Assembly: GCA_004560915.1 (NCBI GenBank)
Contig: SFTR01000001.1
Location: 1-24,706, forward strand
Source: a bacterium
Lineage (GTDB): Bacteria; Bacillota_I; Bacilli_A; RF39; UBA660
Length of the DNA stretch: 24,706 nt
Direction: 5' to 3'
Made by a program: the position numbers and the translations under genes. Position 1 is the first letter of the stretch. Each line of letters begins with the position of its first letter. The notes under the pieces were generated by a model. The model was not told where the DNA came from and did no database searches. It saw only the letters and a list, made by a program, of their open reading frames with translations. Positions 6,520-13,664 of this stretch are shown here, in pieces.

Positions 6520-8970
6520 GTGAATGAAGGGATAAATACTAAAGGTAAATTTATTAATGATTTTAATACCGAGATTAAAATTAATAAAAAAGATGATAAT
6601 TTTATTTCATATATTAATGATACTGAAAAGAATAACGACTTAAATAAAAATACAAAAAAGAAAATAAAATATATTATTACTATAATTGGAGATAATTATA
6701 TAAAAAATATTTCTCTTAATGATTATGAAAGTAATAAAATTACTTTTGGGCGTTCAGAAGATAATGACATTGTTTTACCATCTTTATTAGTATCACAGCA
6801 TCATGGATACTTTATTATTGATGATGGTTCCATAAGAGTTTTTGATGAAAATAGCAAAAATGGTATTTTTGTTAATAGTGTTAAAGCAAAAGATAGCTAT
6901 TTAAATGACGGTGATTTCATCAAAATTGATAATCCTAATAATCCTCTAAGTATAGGAATACTAATGGTTATTACAATTGGAGAAAAAGCAAATAAGTGGG
7001 TTAGCTTTCCTTTACGTGATAAAAAAAATGTATTGATTGGTAGAGGTGAAGATTGTGATATTGTTTTCAATCGTATATCTGTGTTACTTAAACATGCTAA
7101 AATCACAAAACTAGATAAAGGACATTATATAAGTGCTTATAATAATAAAGGTAGTATAATACTAAATAATAATATATTAGTAGGACAAAAGCTTCTTAAA
7201 GACAAAGATGTAATAATTATTAATAACATTAAGCTTATATATAATAAAAATAGTATTTTATATCAGTTATATGATGAAGGCGTTAGACTTGATGCTATAG
7301 ATATAGTTAAAACTATAAAAGTTAAAGGAAAAAAGAAAGATATTGCACAACATATTAATTTTTCGGCAACTCCTGGTCAATTTATCGCATTTATTGGAGG
7401 AAGCGGAGCTGGTAAATCTACATTTTTAAAGTGTATCAGTGGTATTTCAAAACCTACAAGTGGTAAAGTTTTGGTTAATGGTAGTGACCTGTTTAATAAT
7501 TATTCTGCTTTAAAAAATTTGATTGGTTATGTACCACAAGAAAATATAATTTTTAACGATTTAACTTTAATTGATATGCTTAAATACTCAGCTAATCTTA
7601 GAATGCCTGATGATGTTACTTATCAAGAAAAAATTAATAGAATTAATAATGTATTAGAGATAGTCGAATTATCCGATAAAAAAGATGTTATGATTAGAAA
7701 CCTTTCTGGTGGACAAAAAAAAAGAGCATGTATAGCTGTTGAATTAATTGCAGACCCTAAATTATTTTTTCTTGATGAACCTACAAGTGGTCTTGACCCA
7801 GGAACAGAAAGAAGTATAATGAAAACATTAAGAAAAATGGCTGATAGTGGTAAAACAATAATATTAGTTACTCATAATACTTTAAATCTAAATTTATGTG
7901 ATAAAGTTGTATTTTTTGGATATGGTGGTAAATTATGCTTTGATGGAAAACCTGATGAAGCTTTAGAATTCTTTAAAGTTAAAGATTTTGTCGATATTTA
8001 TAATTTAATCTCAAATGACCCAGATAAATGGTTAAATGAATTTAATGAATCAAAAAATAATAACAAAAATAACATAGATGAATTTAATACTAATAATAAA
8101 AATATTGAAAATGAAATTACAAATATTAATAAAAAGAAGAATTCTAAATCATTTTCTAAACAATTATATACATTGTTTAGAAGAAGATTAAAAATATTAA
8201 TTAATAATCATCAACAATTAATACTACTTTTTGCACAAGTTCCTTTAATTGCATTTTTATTATCTATTGTTGTTACTAAAAATATATTTTATTCTTATGA
8301 AGAAACCAAAGCAATTTTATTTTCTTTAGTTACAGCTGCTATATGGTTAGGACTTTTAAATGCAATTCAAGAGGTTTGTAAAGAACGAGTAATTTTAGAA
8401 AAGGAATATATGTCTGATTTACGTATATCATCTTATTTGTGCTCAAAACTACTTTTTCTATTTTTACTTTCTGTAATTCAATCTTTTCTATTGATTTCTG
8501 CATTTGTTTTATTTGTTGATGTTCCAAGTAATGGTATTATTTTTAGCTGGTATATAGAAACTATTTTTATAATTATATTAACTATATTTTCAGCTTCTTC
8601 CATGGGACTTTTTGTTTCTATATTGGCTAAAGATTCATCTTCTGCTTCAACAATGCCTACATTACTTTTGGTACCTCAATTATTATTTTCTGGAATACTA
8701 TTTCCATTAAATGGTGTTATAGGTAAGATATCTAATTTTATATTATGCAGATGGTCTGTAGAAGCACTTGGAACTATTAATGATTTAAACAGTTTAATTA
8801 GTTCTATACAAGAAGTTTTTCCTGGATACATTAGAGAAGTAGAAAGTTATTACTCTTTTACGATTAATCATTTAGTTTATGATGGAACTATAATTATTAT
8901 TATGACGGTTGCTTTTATTATTATTAGTTTTGTTATCTTGAAAAGACAGTTGGAAAGTGGTAGATATTAA
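6520..8970 (+). CDS. Double-FHA ABC transporter (ABCG-like half transporter)
   Basis: An 816-residue protein starting at GTG 6520 behind AGGTGA (6508-6513). FHA domain 1 is at about 50-145 with the phosphothreonine-binding signature GRSEDND (77-83), SQHH (92-95) and NGIFVN. FHA domain 2 is at about 155-245 with GRGEDCD (174-180) but a weaker Ser/His motif. The ATPase follows: Walker A GGSGAGKST (Lys299), signature LSGGQKKR (395-402), Walker B LDEPTSGLD (Asp419, Glu420), H-loop His452. After an Asn/Lys-rich linker (about 505-545) come six membrane helices of the ABC2 type, with a long loop before the last. The plan matches mycobacterial Rv1747, an FHA exporter phosphorylated by the kinase PknF. 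The next gene is a kinase that begins inside this stop codon, so kinase control through the FHA domains is a strong inference. The likely role is export; the substrate is unknown. Confidence 0.92.
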   Translation: MNEGINTKGKFINDFNTEIKINKKDDNFISYINDTEKNNDLNKNTKKKIKYIITIIGDNYIKNISLNDYESNKITFGRSEDNDIVLPSLLVSQHHGYFIIDDGSIRVFDENSKNGIFVNSVKAKDSYLNDGDFIKIDNPNNPLSIGILMVITIGEKANKWVSFPLRDKKNVLIGRGEDCDIVFNRISVLLKHAKITKLDKGHYISAYNNKGSIILNNNILVGQKLLKDKDVIIINNIKLIYNKNSILYQLYDEGVRLDAIDIVKTIKVKGKKKDIAQHINFSATPGQFIAFIGGSGAGKSTFLKCISGISKPTSGKVLVNGSDLFNNYSALKNLIGYVPQENIIFNDLTLIDMLKYSANLRMPDDVTYQEKINRINNVLEIVELSDKKDVMIRNLSGGQKKRACIAVELIADPKLFFLDEPTSGLDPGTERSIMKTLRKMADSGKTIILVTHNTLNLNLCDKVVFFGYGGKLCFDGKPDEALEFFKVKDFVDIYNLISNDPDKWLNEFNESKNNNKNNIDEFNTNNKNIENEITNINKKKNSKSFSKQLYTLFRRRLKILINNHQQLILLFAQVPLIAFLLSIVVTKNIFYSYEETKAILFSLVTAAIWLGLLNAIQEVCKERVILEKEYMSDLRISSYLCSKLLFLFLLSVIQSFLLISAFVLFVDVPSNGIIFSWYIETIFIIILTIFSASSMGLFVSILAKDSSSASTMPTLLLVPQLLFSGILFPLNGVIGKISNFILCRWSVEALGTINDLNSLISSIQEVFPGYIREVESYYSFTINHLVYDGTIIIIMTVAFIIISFVILKRQLESGRY

Positions 8971-11045
8971 TGAAGAAAGAAATTAAAAATTGGAAAATTT
9001 ATGAAAAAATAGGTGAAGGAGGTTTTTCTGAAGTATATAGAGCAGTAAATAATAATGGAGATGTATGTGCTGTTAAATATATAAGTTTACCAAAAAATGA
9101 TGAGGAAATTAGATTTCTTTTTACCGAAGGATACATAAGAAGTGAAGATGATATAAATATTTATTATTTGCATATCATTGAAAATATTAAAAAAGAAATT
9201 GAAATAATGAAAAATCTTGATAATAATGATCATATTATTAAGTATTATGACTTTTTTCAGGAGAGTAAAAAAGAAGAAAATGGATATGATATATATATAT
9301 TTATGGAATATGCAACTGATATACTTAAATATTTTTCTGAAAAGGAAGTTACAATTACTGATGTAATTAAACTTGGCAGTGATATATGTAAAGCTTTAGA
9401 ATATTGTTCTTCAAAAAATATTATACATAATGACATTAAGCCTAGTAATATATTTATTGATGAAAAAGGTAATTATAAACTTGGAGATTTTGGAATAGCA
9501 ACATCAAATAATAATTTAAATGGATTTGGTACATTAGATTATATTTCTCCTGAAGTTTATAATGGTGAAAATCCAAATACAACATCTGATATATATTCAT
9601 TAGGACTTGTTATGTATAAATTGATTAATGGAAATCTTCCATTTGTAAGTTTTGATATTGATGAAAAGAAGGCATTTGATATTAGAATGTCGGGTGAAAA
9701 AATTCCAAATATAGATGGAATATCTAATGAAATTATGAGTATCTTGACTAAAGCATGTTCATTTAATCATAATAATAGATATGATAGTGCTAATAAAATG
9801 AGAAAAGATTTAGAAAAAATAAAAATATATTCTAATACTAGTAAAAAAATTAATTTTTCATCTGATTTGACATCTGTTACTATTGGAATATATGATAATG
9901 ATGCTATTAAGAATAATGATATTAAAGATAGTTATTTTGATTTAATAAAGAATAGTTCAATAGCTATTAAAATAAGAAATTTTTTTGCAGAAAATTTCGT
10001 TTTAAAAATAGTAATGTTGTTTTTAATTCTTTGTTTATTATTTTTACTTATACTTAAAGGATATTTTTCTTTAAAAAAATGTGATAGTGGGTATATAAAT
10101 AAAAATGGAACCTGTGTTAAAGGATATTATTACTGTGAAAATGGATATACTTTGAATGATGACAATAAATGTCAAAAAACAATAGATTCTGTAGATGCTA
10201 AAATTACATATACCTGTAAAGATGGTTATAGTGTAAGTGGTGATATTTGCGTAAGTAATGATATTAGAGATTCAAAATTTGTATACAAATGTGCAGATGG
10301 TTTTAAACTAAAAGATACTAAATGTGAAAAAGTTGAATCTGCAGATGCAGTTGTAGTATATTCTTGTCCTAAAGGATATATTTCATCTGGAAATCAATGT
10401 TTTACCATTTCTAATATTTCTGCTGAAGTTAAATATTCATGTCCTGATTCTTCTTATAATTTATCTGGAACTAATTGCATAAAAAATAGACCAAGTATAG
10501 TTGCTGCTTCTATCAAATATTCTTGTAGTTCTGGAACATTAAAAGGCCAAACTTGTGAACACACTGCAAGTCCATATTATTACTGGTGTGCACAAGGAAG
10601 ATATGATTATACCGATGGATTATGCCATTACACTACCTTTGCTAATAAAACATATTATTGTTCTCAAGGAACATCAGATGGAAAAGGAAATTGTGTTATT
10701 TCTTCTAATACAACAATAGCTGCTACGAAAAAATATATTTGTCCAAGTGGATATATAGCTGTTAATAATCAGTGTGCTAAAACAACTGGAATAGCAGCCA
10801 CAAGTAAATATATATGCACTGATGATACTGTACTTAAGGGTACAAAGTGTTACGCCACAATAACTACTGATGCTGTTGGAATGTATGTATGTGAAGAAGG
10901 ATTTGTTGCAAGTGGTACCAAATGTTATAAAAATAGTTTTCCTAAAGCAATAAAAAAGTATACTTGTTCTAAGGTATATACACTAAATGGTGAAAAATGT
11001 GAAAAGTATGAATTTTCTCCTGCTAAAGCTCATTACGATGAATAA
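8970..11045 (+). CDS. Transmembrane Ser/Thr protein kinase with 13 cysteine-pair repeats outside the cell
   Basis: A 691-residue protein overlapping the FHA-ABC gene by one base (TAATG). The kinase domain is at 8-285: Gly loop GEGGFSEVY (15-23), Lys36 in AVKY, catalytic loop HNDIKPSN (153-160, Asp155), DFG at 173-175, SPE at 193-195. Asn replaces the usual Arg in HRD, making it a non-RD kinase. About 25 extra residues lie before helix C. One membrane helix (about 345-363) leads to an outer region of 13 units of about 25 residues, each with two Cys 10-13 apart, in the pattern Y-x-C-x-x-G-Y...G-x-x-C. The units lie between Cys371 and Cys677. PASTA domains, usual in Firmicute PrkC kinases, are absent. 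It most likely senses an external ligand or redox state and phosphorylates the neighbouring FHA transporter. A terminator follows. Confidence 0.92.
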   Translation: MKKEIKNWKIYEKIGEGGFSEVYRAVNNNGDVCAVKYISLPKNDEEIRFLFTEGYIRSEDDINIYYLHIIENIKKEIEIMKNLDNNDHIIKYYDFFQESKKEENGYDIYIFMEYATDILKYFSEKEVTITDVIKLGSDICKALEYCSSKNIIHNDIKPSNIFIDEKGNYKLGDFGIATSNNNLNGFGTLDYISPEVYNGENPNTTSDIYSLGLVMYKLINGNLPFVSFDIDEKKAFDIRMSGEKIPNIDGISNEIMSILTKACSFNHNNRYDSANKMRKDLEKIKIYSNTSKKINFSSDLTSVTIGIYDNDAIKNNDIKDSYFDLIKNSSIAIKIRNFFAENFVLKIVMLFLILCLLFLLILKGYFSLKKCDSGYINKNGTCVKGYYYCENGYTLNDDNKCQKTIDSVDAKITYTCKDGYSVSGDICVSNDIRDSKFVYKCADGFKLKDTKCEKVESADAVVVYSCPKGYISSGNQCFTISNISAEVKYSCPDSSYNLSGTNCIKNRPSIVAASIKYSCSSGTLKGQTCEHTASPYYYWCAQGRYDYTDGLCHYTTFANKTYYCSQGTSDGKGNCVISSNTTIAATKKYICPSGYIAVNNQCAKTTGIAATSKYICTDDTVLKGTKCYATITTDAVGMYVCEEGFVASGTKCYKNSFPKAIKKYTCSKVYTLNGEKCEKYEFSPAKAHYDE

Positions 11046-11092
11046 TATTTGTTGATTAAATAGAATATATAAAAAGTAATTTATAATATTTT

Positions 11093-11121
11093 GAGCAGTA
11101 AAATATTTTATTGCTCTTTTT
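11093..11121 (+). terminator. Terminator of the FHA-ABC/kinase operon
   Basis: A 24-nt near-perfect hairpin, GAGCAGTAAAAT/ATTTTATTGCTC (11093-11116, one G-T pair), then five T. Confidence 0.85.
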
Positions 11122-11200
11122 ATGTTGAATTAGTTTGGTTTAATAATAAATTTTATATAAGCACAGTATGATTTTAGACTATCTAAAAAGAAATATTTTA

Positions 11201-11209
11201 TGATATAAT
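11201..11209 (+). promoter_or_regulatory. Extended -10 promoter before the GNAT stub
   Basis: TGATATAAT at 11201-11209 is a perfect extended -10 element. No good -35 is visible. It would now transcribe the GNAT stub and the integrase remnant. Confidence 0.5.
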
Positions 11210-11252
11210 AGATACAACCTAATGTCATATAAATAAAAAAAGAGTAATAATT

Positions 11253-11426
11253 ATGAATGGTAATTTAATAGAAAGATTTTATTTAGAGACACCATCATTA
11301 GAACGTAAAAATGAAATAATAGATTATATAAATGAATTTGTAGAATATAATTCAGATATTAATGGAAGTGGATCATTAGATAATATATTATATGGATACA
11401 CATTTGAACAATCACTTGAAAAATGA
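11253..11426 (+). pseudogene. N-terminal stub of a GNAT-type acetyltransferase
   Basis: ATG 11253 opens a 57-codon frame beginning MNGNLIERFYLETPSLERK and continuing with IIDYINEFVEYNSDING. From memory this matches the start of a common Firmicute GNAT N-acetyltransferase of about 170-190 residues. The acetyl-CoA-binding core is missing. The frame runs into TGA at 11424, about 20-30 nt after the sequence has become integrase-like in another frame. This looks like a deletion junction that joined the start of the acetyltransferase to the middle of the integrase gene. The promoter and a weak ribosome binding site (AAAGAG) remain, so a short peptide could still be made. Confidence 0.6.
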
Positions 11427-11994
11427 AAATATTAAATATAGAACATTAATAACACTTGCAATTGATAGTGGGGCAAGAAGAAGTGAAATATGTGCTCTTA
11501 AATGGAATGATGTAGATTTTGAAAATAATACTATTCTAATTGATAATGGATTAAAAGTAGTAAATGGAATAGTAGATGAATCAAAAGCTAAAAATACATA
11601 TTCCAATAGAAAGATTATAATCAGTCAAGTATGTATTGATTTATTAAAAGAGTACAAAGCTTGGCAAGATGATTATAAAAAGAAACTTGGAAGAATGTGG
11701 AAAAATGAAAACAGAATTTTTACATCAAAATATGGTACTCATATTCATCCAGATACTTGTACAGATATACTTTCTCAAATTATTAAAAAATATGATCTAC
11801 CTAAAATTACTTTTCATGAATTAAGACATACTTGCACTAGCTTGTTAATAGATAATGGTGTTAATATTAAAGCTGTTAGTTTAAGACTAGGACATTCAAA
11901 TACAAATACTACAATGAACATATATACACATGCTTATGAGGCTAGTAAACAGCAAAGTGCAGATATGTTTGATAAGATTTTGAAAGGTGTTTAA
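11392..11994 (+). pseudogene. int: Tyrosine integrase reduced to its catalytic domain
   Basis: The 200-residue frame is the catalytic domain of a phage/ICE-type tyrosine recombinase. Catalytic residues are all present: Arg29 in GARRSE, the box HELRH (His142, Arg145), His168 in LGHSN, and the nucleophile Tyr178 in NIYTHAY. The arm-binding and core-binding N-terminal domains, normally another 170-200 residues, are missing; the upstream sequence belongs to a GNAT stub in a different frame. There is no ribosome binding site before ATG 11392. A catalytic domain alone should not bind its att sites well, so the island is probably immobile. The gene lies 137 nt from the right att copy, the usual place for an integrase. 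Confidence 0.85.
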
Positions 11995-12003
11995 AAATTG
12001 GTA

Positions 12004-12029
12004 TGGCACCATTTTACGGCACCCGTTAA
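12004..12029 (+). repeat. Right-end repeat, counterpart of the left arm sites
   Basis: GGCACC at 12005-12010 and GGCACCC at 12018-12024, followed by GTTAA. This is the same order and direction as at 2826-2848. The 100 nt from here to the att copy hold no gene I can recognise. Confidence 0.6.
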
Positions 12030-12130
12030 TTGTTAAAACATAACTTTAGAAAGAATAATGTTTATTTTCCCCGGTGTTTAAGGCAAAAAAACGATGTGTA
12101 ATAAATCGATGGCTAGAGTTTTATCAAAAA

Positions 12131-12176
12131 CCTTCTAAGCCGTCGGTCACACGTTCGAATCGTGCCGAGGACACCA
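12131..12176 (+). repeat. attR: displaced 3' half of tRNA-Arg
   Basis: The copy keeps the anticodon loop, 3' anticodon stem, T loop and acceptor 3' strand with ACCA. Relative to 2643-2688 the T stem changes GG to CA on one side and CC to TG on the other, so pairing is kept; one further T-to-C change breaks the outer pair. The paired changes show descent from a working tRNA of a different allele. There is no matching 5' half upstream, so no tRNA is made here. Confidence 0.8.
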
Positions 12177-12188
12177 TTAATGTTAATT

Positions 12189-12212
12189 AAGCCTTATATT
12201 TAGGCTTTTTTA
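12189..12212 (+). terminator. Terminator behind the displaced tRNA fragment
   Basis: 6-bp stem AAGCCT/AGGCTT (12189-12194 and 12202-12207) with a 7-nt loop and T run. It is probably the old tRNA terminator of the pre-island chromosome or of an earlier element. Confidence 0.75.
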
Positions 12213-12228
12213 ATTGTTTTTTTATTTT

Positions 12229-12252
12229 GAACCACACTTTCAACCACACTTT
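12229..12252 (+). repeat. Tandem 12-bp repeat just outside the right att copy
   Basis: GAACCACACTTT (12229-12240) and CAACCACACTTT (12241-12252), identical in 11 of 12 bases. It resembles the short tandem arm sites found at the ends of integrated elements, but has no match in this island. Confidence 0.6.
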
Positions 12253-12263
12253 AAAGGTTAATA

Positions 12264-12292
12264 TTGACTTTTATATACATTTAATGTATATT
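12264..12292 (+). promoter_or_regulatory. Promoter of the candidate small RNA
   Basis: TTGACT (12264-12269), 17-nt spacer ending TG, TATATT (12287-12292). Transcription would start near 12299, directly before the structured element. No start codon with a ribosome binding site follows before 12422. Confidence 0.7.
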
Positions 12293-12298
12293 TGTTCT

Positions 12299-12368
12299 TA
12301 CGAGAGATTCCTTGTTATAAGTGAAGAACTATTCTAGTTCGATGGACTTCGTGGGAATCTCTCTTTTT
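12299..12368 (+). ncRNA. Candidate small structured RNA or leader RNA
   Basis: The outer stem GAGAGATTCC/GGAATCTCTC (12302-12311 and 12354-12363) is a perfect 10-bp pairing followed by five T, like an intrinsic terminator. The 42-nt interior contains a second hairpin GAACTA/TAGTTC with a 3-nt loop. With its own promoter this makes a unit of about 70 nt ending in a terminator. It matches no riboswitch or RNA family I know. It could be a free small RNA, an antisense regulator, or a leader that controls the next gene by termination, though that gene has a promoter of its own right after it. Confidence 0.5.
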
Positions 12369-12369
12369 G

Positions 12370-12398
12370 TTGCTTTTTTTAGCATTTTTTTATATAAT
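12370..12398 (+). promoter_or_regulatory. Promoter of the paralogue pair
   Basis: TTGCTT (12370-12375), 17-nt spacer, TATAAT (12393-12398). It begins directly after the T run of the small RNA. Start codon at 12422 with GAGGGG at 12411-12416. Confidence 0.65.
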
Positions 12399-12421
12399 AT
12401 ACACTAATTTGAGGGGTTAAT

Positions 12422-13012
12422 ATGAATGAATTTGATATTAGGAGAGAGATGGATAATATAATTAATTTCATTAAAGATAATTTTTCTAGTATTAGTGAAG
12501 ATGAAGTTAAAGAATTATATAAAAGATATTTATTTTTAGAAAGTAGAGTTAGTACTAATAGTCCATCATTTAAAGCTGATAAGGATAAATATAGATATGG
12601 TAATTGTTATTGTTATGCGTTAGGATTTACAACTCATGATGTATTCAGTGATGTGTATGCTAGATTTAAAAAGAAGATGATGACACATAATATAGGCTTT
12701 ATAAGTAACAATATTATTGATGTATCAGATCCTAATGATTTAATGTTTGGATTTGAAACTGATATGGGTTACTTAAGAATAAAATGTTTTGATAGTGAAG
12801 TAGATAAGCCAAATTTACATAATGGATATAAAGTTTCATTATATAGAGGTTTTAAAGATTTTCATTTTACAAGACAAAATAGTGATGGAAGTTGGTCACA
12901 CAAAGTAGGATATAGACCTATAATAACTAAATGTAATCCTTTTGATGTTTCAGATTATGATATTATCCATACATATGAAATAGTTAAACCTCTTGTTAGG
13001 AGGCTTAAATGA
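12422..13012 (+). CDS. Uncharacterised protein, possible cysteine peptidase fold, copy 1
   Basis: A 196-residue protein with no signal peptide or membrane segment. Conserved blocks shared with the next gene are NCYCYALG (61-68), THNIGF (88-93) and DFHFTRQNSDGSWSHKVGY (146-164). Cys in NCYxYAL followed much later by His in HFxRQNxDGxWSHK resembles papain-like cysteine peptidases and toxin-type peptidases (Cys62 with His148 or His160), but no named family is certain. It ends in TGA, overlapping the next start as ATGA, so the two are translationally coupled. This is the only intact gene in the window with a TGA stop. Copy 1 has Cys64 where copy 2 has Met. It could instead be an inactive relative or a binding protein. 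Confidence 0.75.
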   Translation: MNEFDIRREMDNIINFIKDNFSSISEDEVKELYKRYLFLESRVSTNSPSFKADKDKYRYGNCYCYALGFTTHDVFSDVYARFKKKMMTHNIGFISNNIIDVSDPNDLMFGFETDMGYLRIKCFDSEVDKPNLHNGYKVSLYRGFKDFHFTRQNSDGSWSHKVGYRPIITKCNPFDVSDYDIIHTYEIVKPLVRRLK

Positions 13013-13608
13013 CGCTAGAATATTTAAAAACGTATAGAGAACTTGTATTTGTTTATGTTAGATTAATATCAAATATTAGAAATTTAACATCTTTAGATGT
13101 GTATGAATTATATAGAGAATATCTAAAATTGTGTGTTAAACTTGGAACTAATAAGCCTCTTTTTGATGAGAAGGAAGGCAAATATAATCATTCTAATTGT
13201 TATATGTATGCTTTGGGATTAATAACTCCAGAAATATTTGCAAGTGTATATGAATATAAAGAAATAGATAATTTAACTCATAACTTAGGGTTTATGACTG
13301 ATGACCTTTATAGTTCAAATGATTTAAATACTAATTTATATGATTTGCAAAAGGATTTGGAATTGCTTGGTATAGACTCTTATGAATGCACTATGCTTGG
13401 GGATACTCATCATGGAGGATATAAAATTGCTTTTTTTAAAGCACCTTTTGATTTTCATTTTATAAGACAAAATATGGATGGTACTTGGTCTCATAAGTTA
13501 GGTTATTCTCCTATAATTGAAAGAGTAGAGATGCCTCAAGAAAGAGTACTTGGAAGATATAACTATATTAAAACTTTAGAGATAGTTAAACCTATAATTG
13601 AGAAATAA
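13009..13608 (+). CDS. Uncharacterised protein, possible cysteine peptidase fold, copy 2
   Basis: A 199-residue paralogue of the preceding gene. It shares a helical N-terminus ending near ELYREYLKL, the block NCYMYALG (63-70, Cys64), THNLGF (90-95), and the C-terminal block DFHFIRQNMDGTWSHKLGY (148-166, His150 and His162), ending EIVKPIIEK as in copy 1. The blocks are conserved while the rest has diverged widely, which suggests that both copies kept the same chemistry with different partners or targets. The start overlaps the stop of copy 1, with GGAGG nine bases upstream. Neither protein carries a secretion signal, so they work in the cytosol or leave by an unusual route. The function is not known to me. 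Confidence 0.75.
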   Translation: MTLEYLKTYRELVFVYVRLISNIRNLTSLDVYELYREYLKLCVKLGTNKPLFDEKEGKYNHSNCYMYALGLITPEIFASVYEYKEIDNLTHNLGFMTDDLYSSNDLNTNLYDLQKDLELLGIDSYECTMLGDTHHGGYKIAFFKAPFDFHFIRQNMDGTWSHKLGYSPIIERVEMPQERVLGRYNYIKTLEIVKPIIEK

Positions 13609-13609
13609 A

Positions 13610-13638
13610 TTGACATATTGTATCAAATGTGATATAAT
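13610..13638 (+). promoter_or_regulatory. Perfect consensus sigma-A promoter
   Basis: TTGACA (13610-13615), exactly 17 nt, TATAAT (13633-13638). It is the strongest promoter in the window, starting right after the stop codon of the gene before. Ribosome binding site AAGGGGG lies at 13651-13657. Confidence 0.9.
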
Positions 13639-13664
13639 ATGTACATTATTAAGGGGGAATTGAT

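Noticed and set aside
8970..11045. The kinase as the core PrkC of the organism
   Set aside because: It lacks PASTA domains, is not beside prpC or rsgA, and lies within an island bounded by tRNA copies.
12100..12176. A complete second tRNA gene
   Set aside because: Only the 3' half is tRNA-like; the upstream stretch with GGCTAGAG has no acceptor or D-arm pairing with it.
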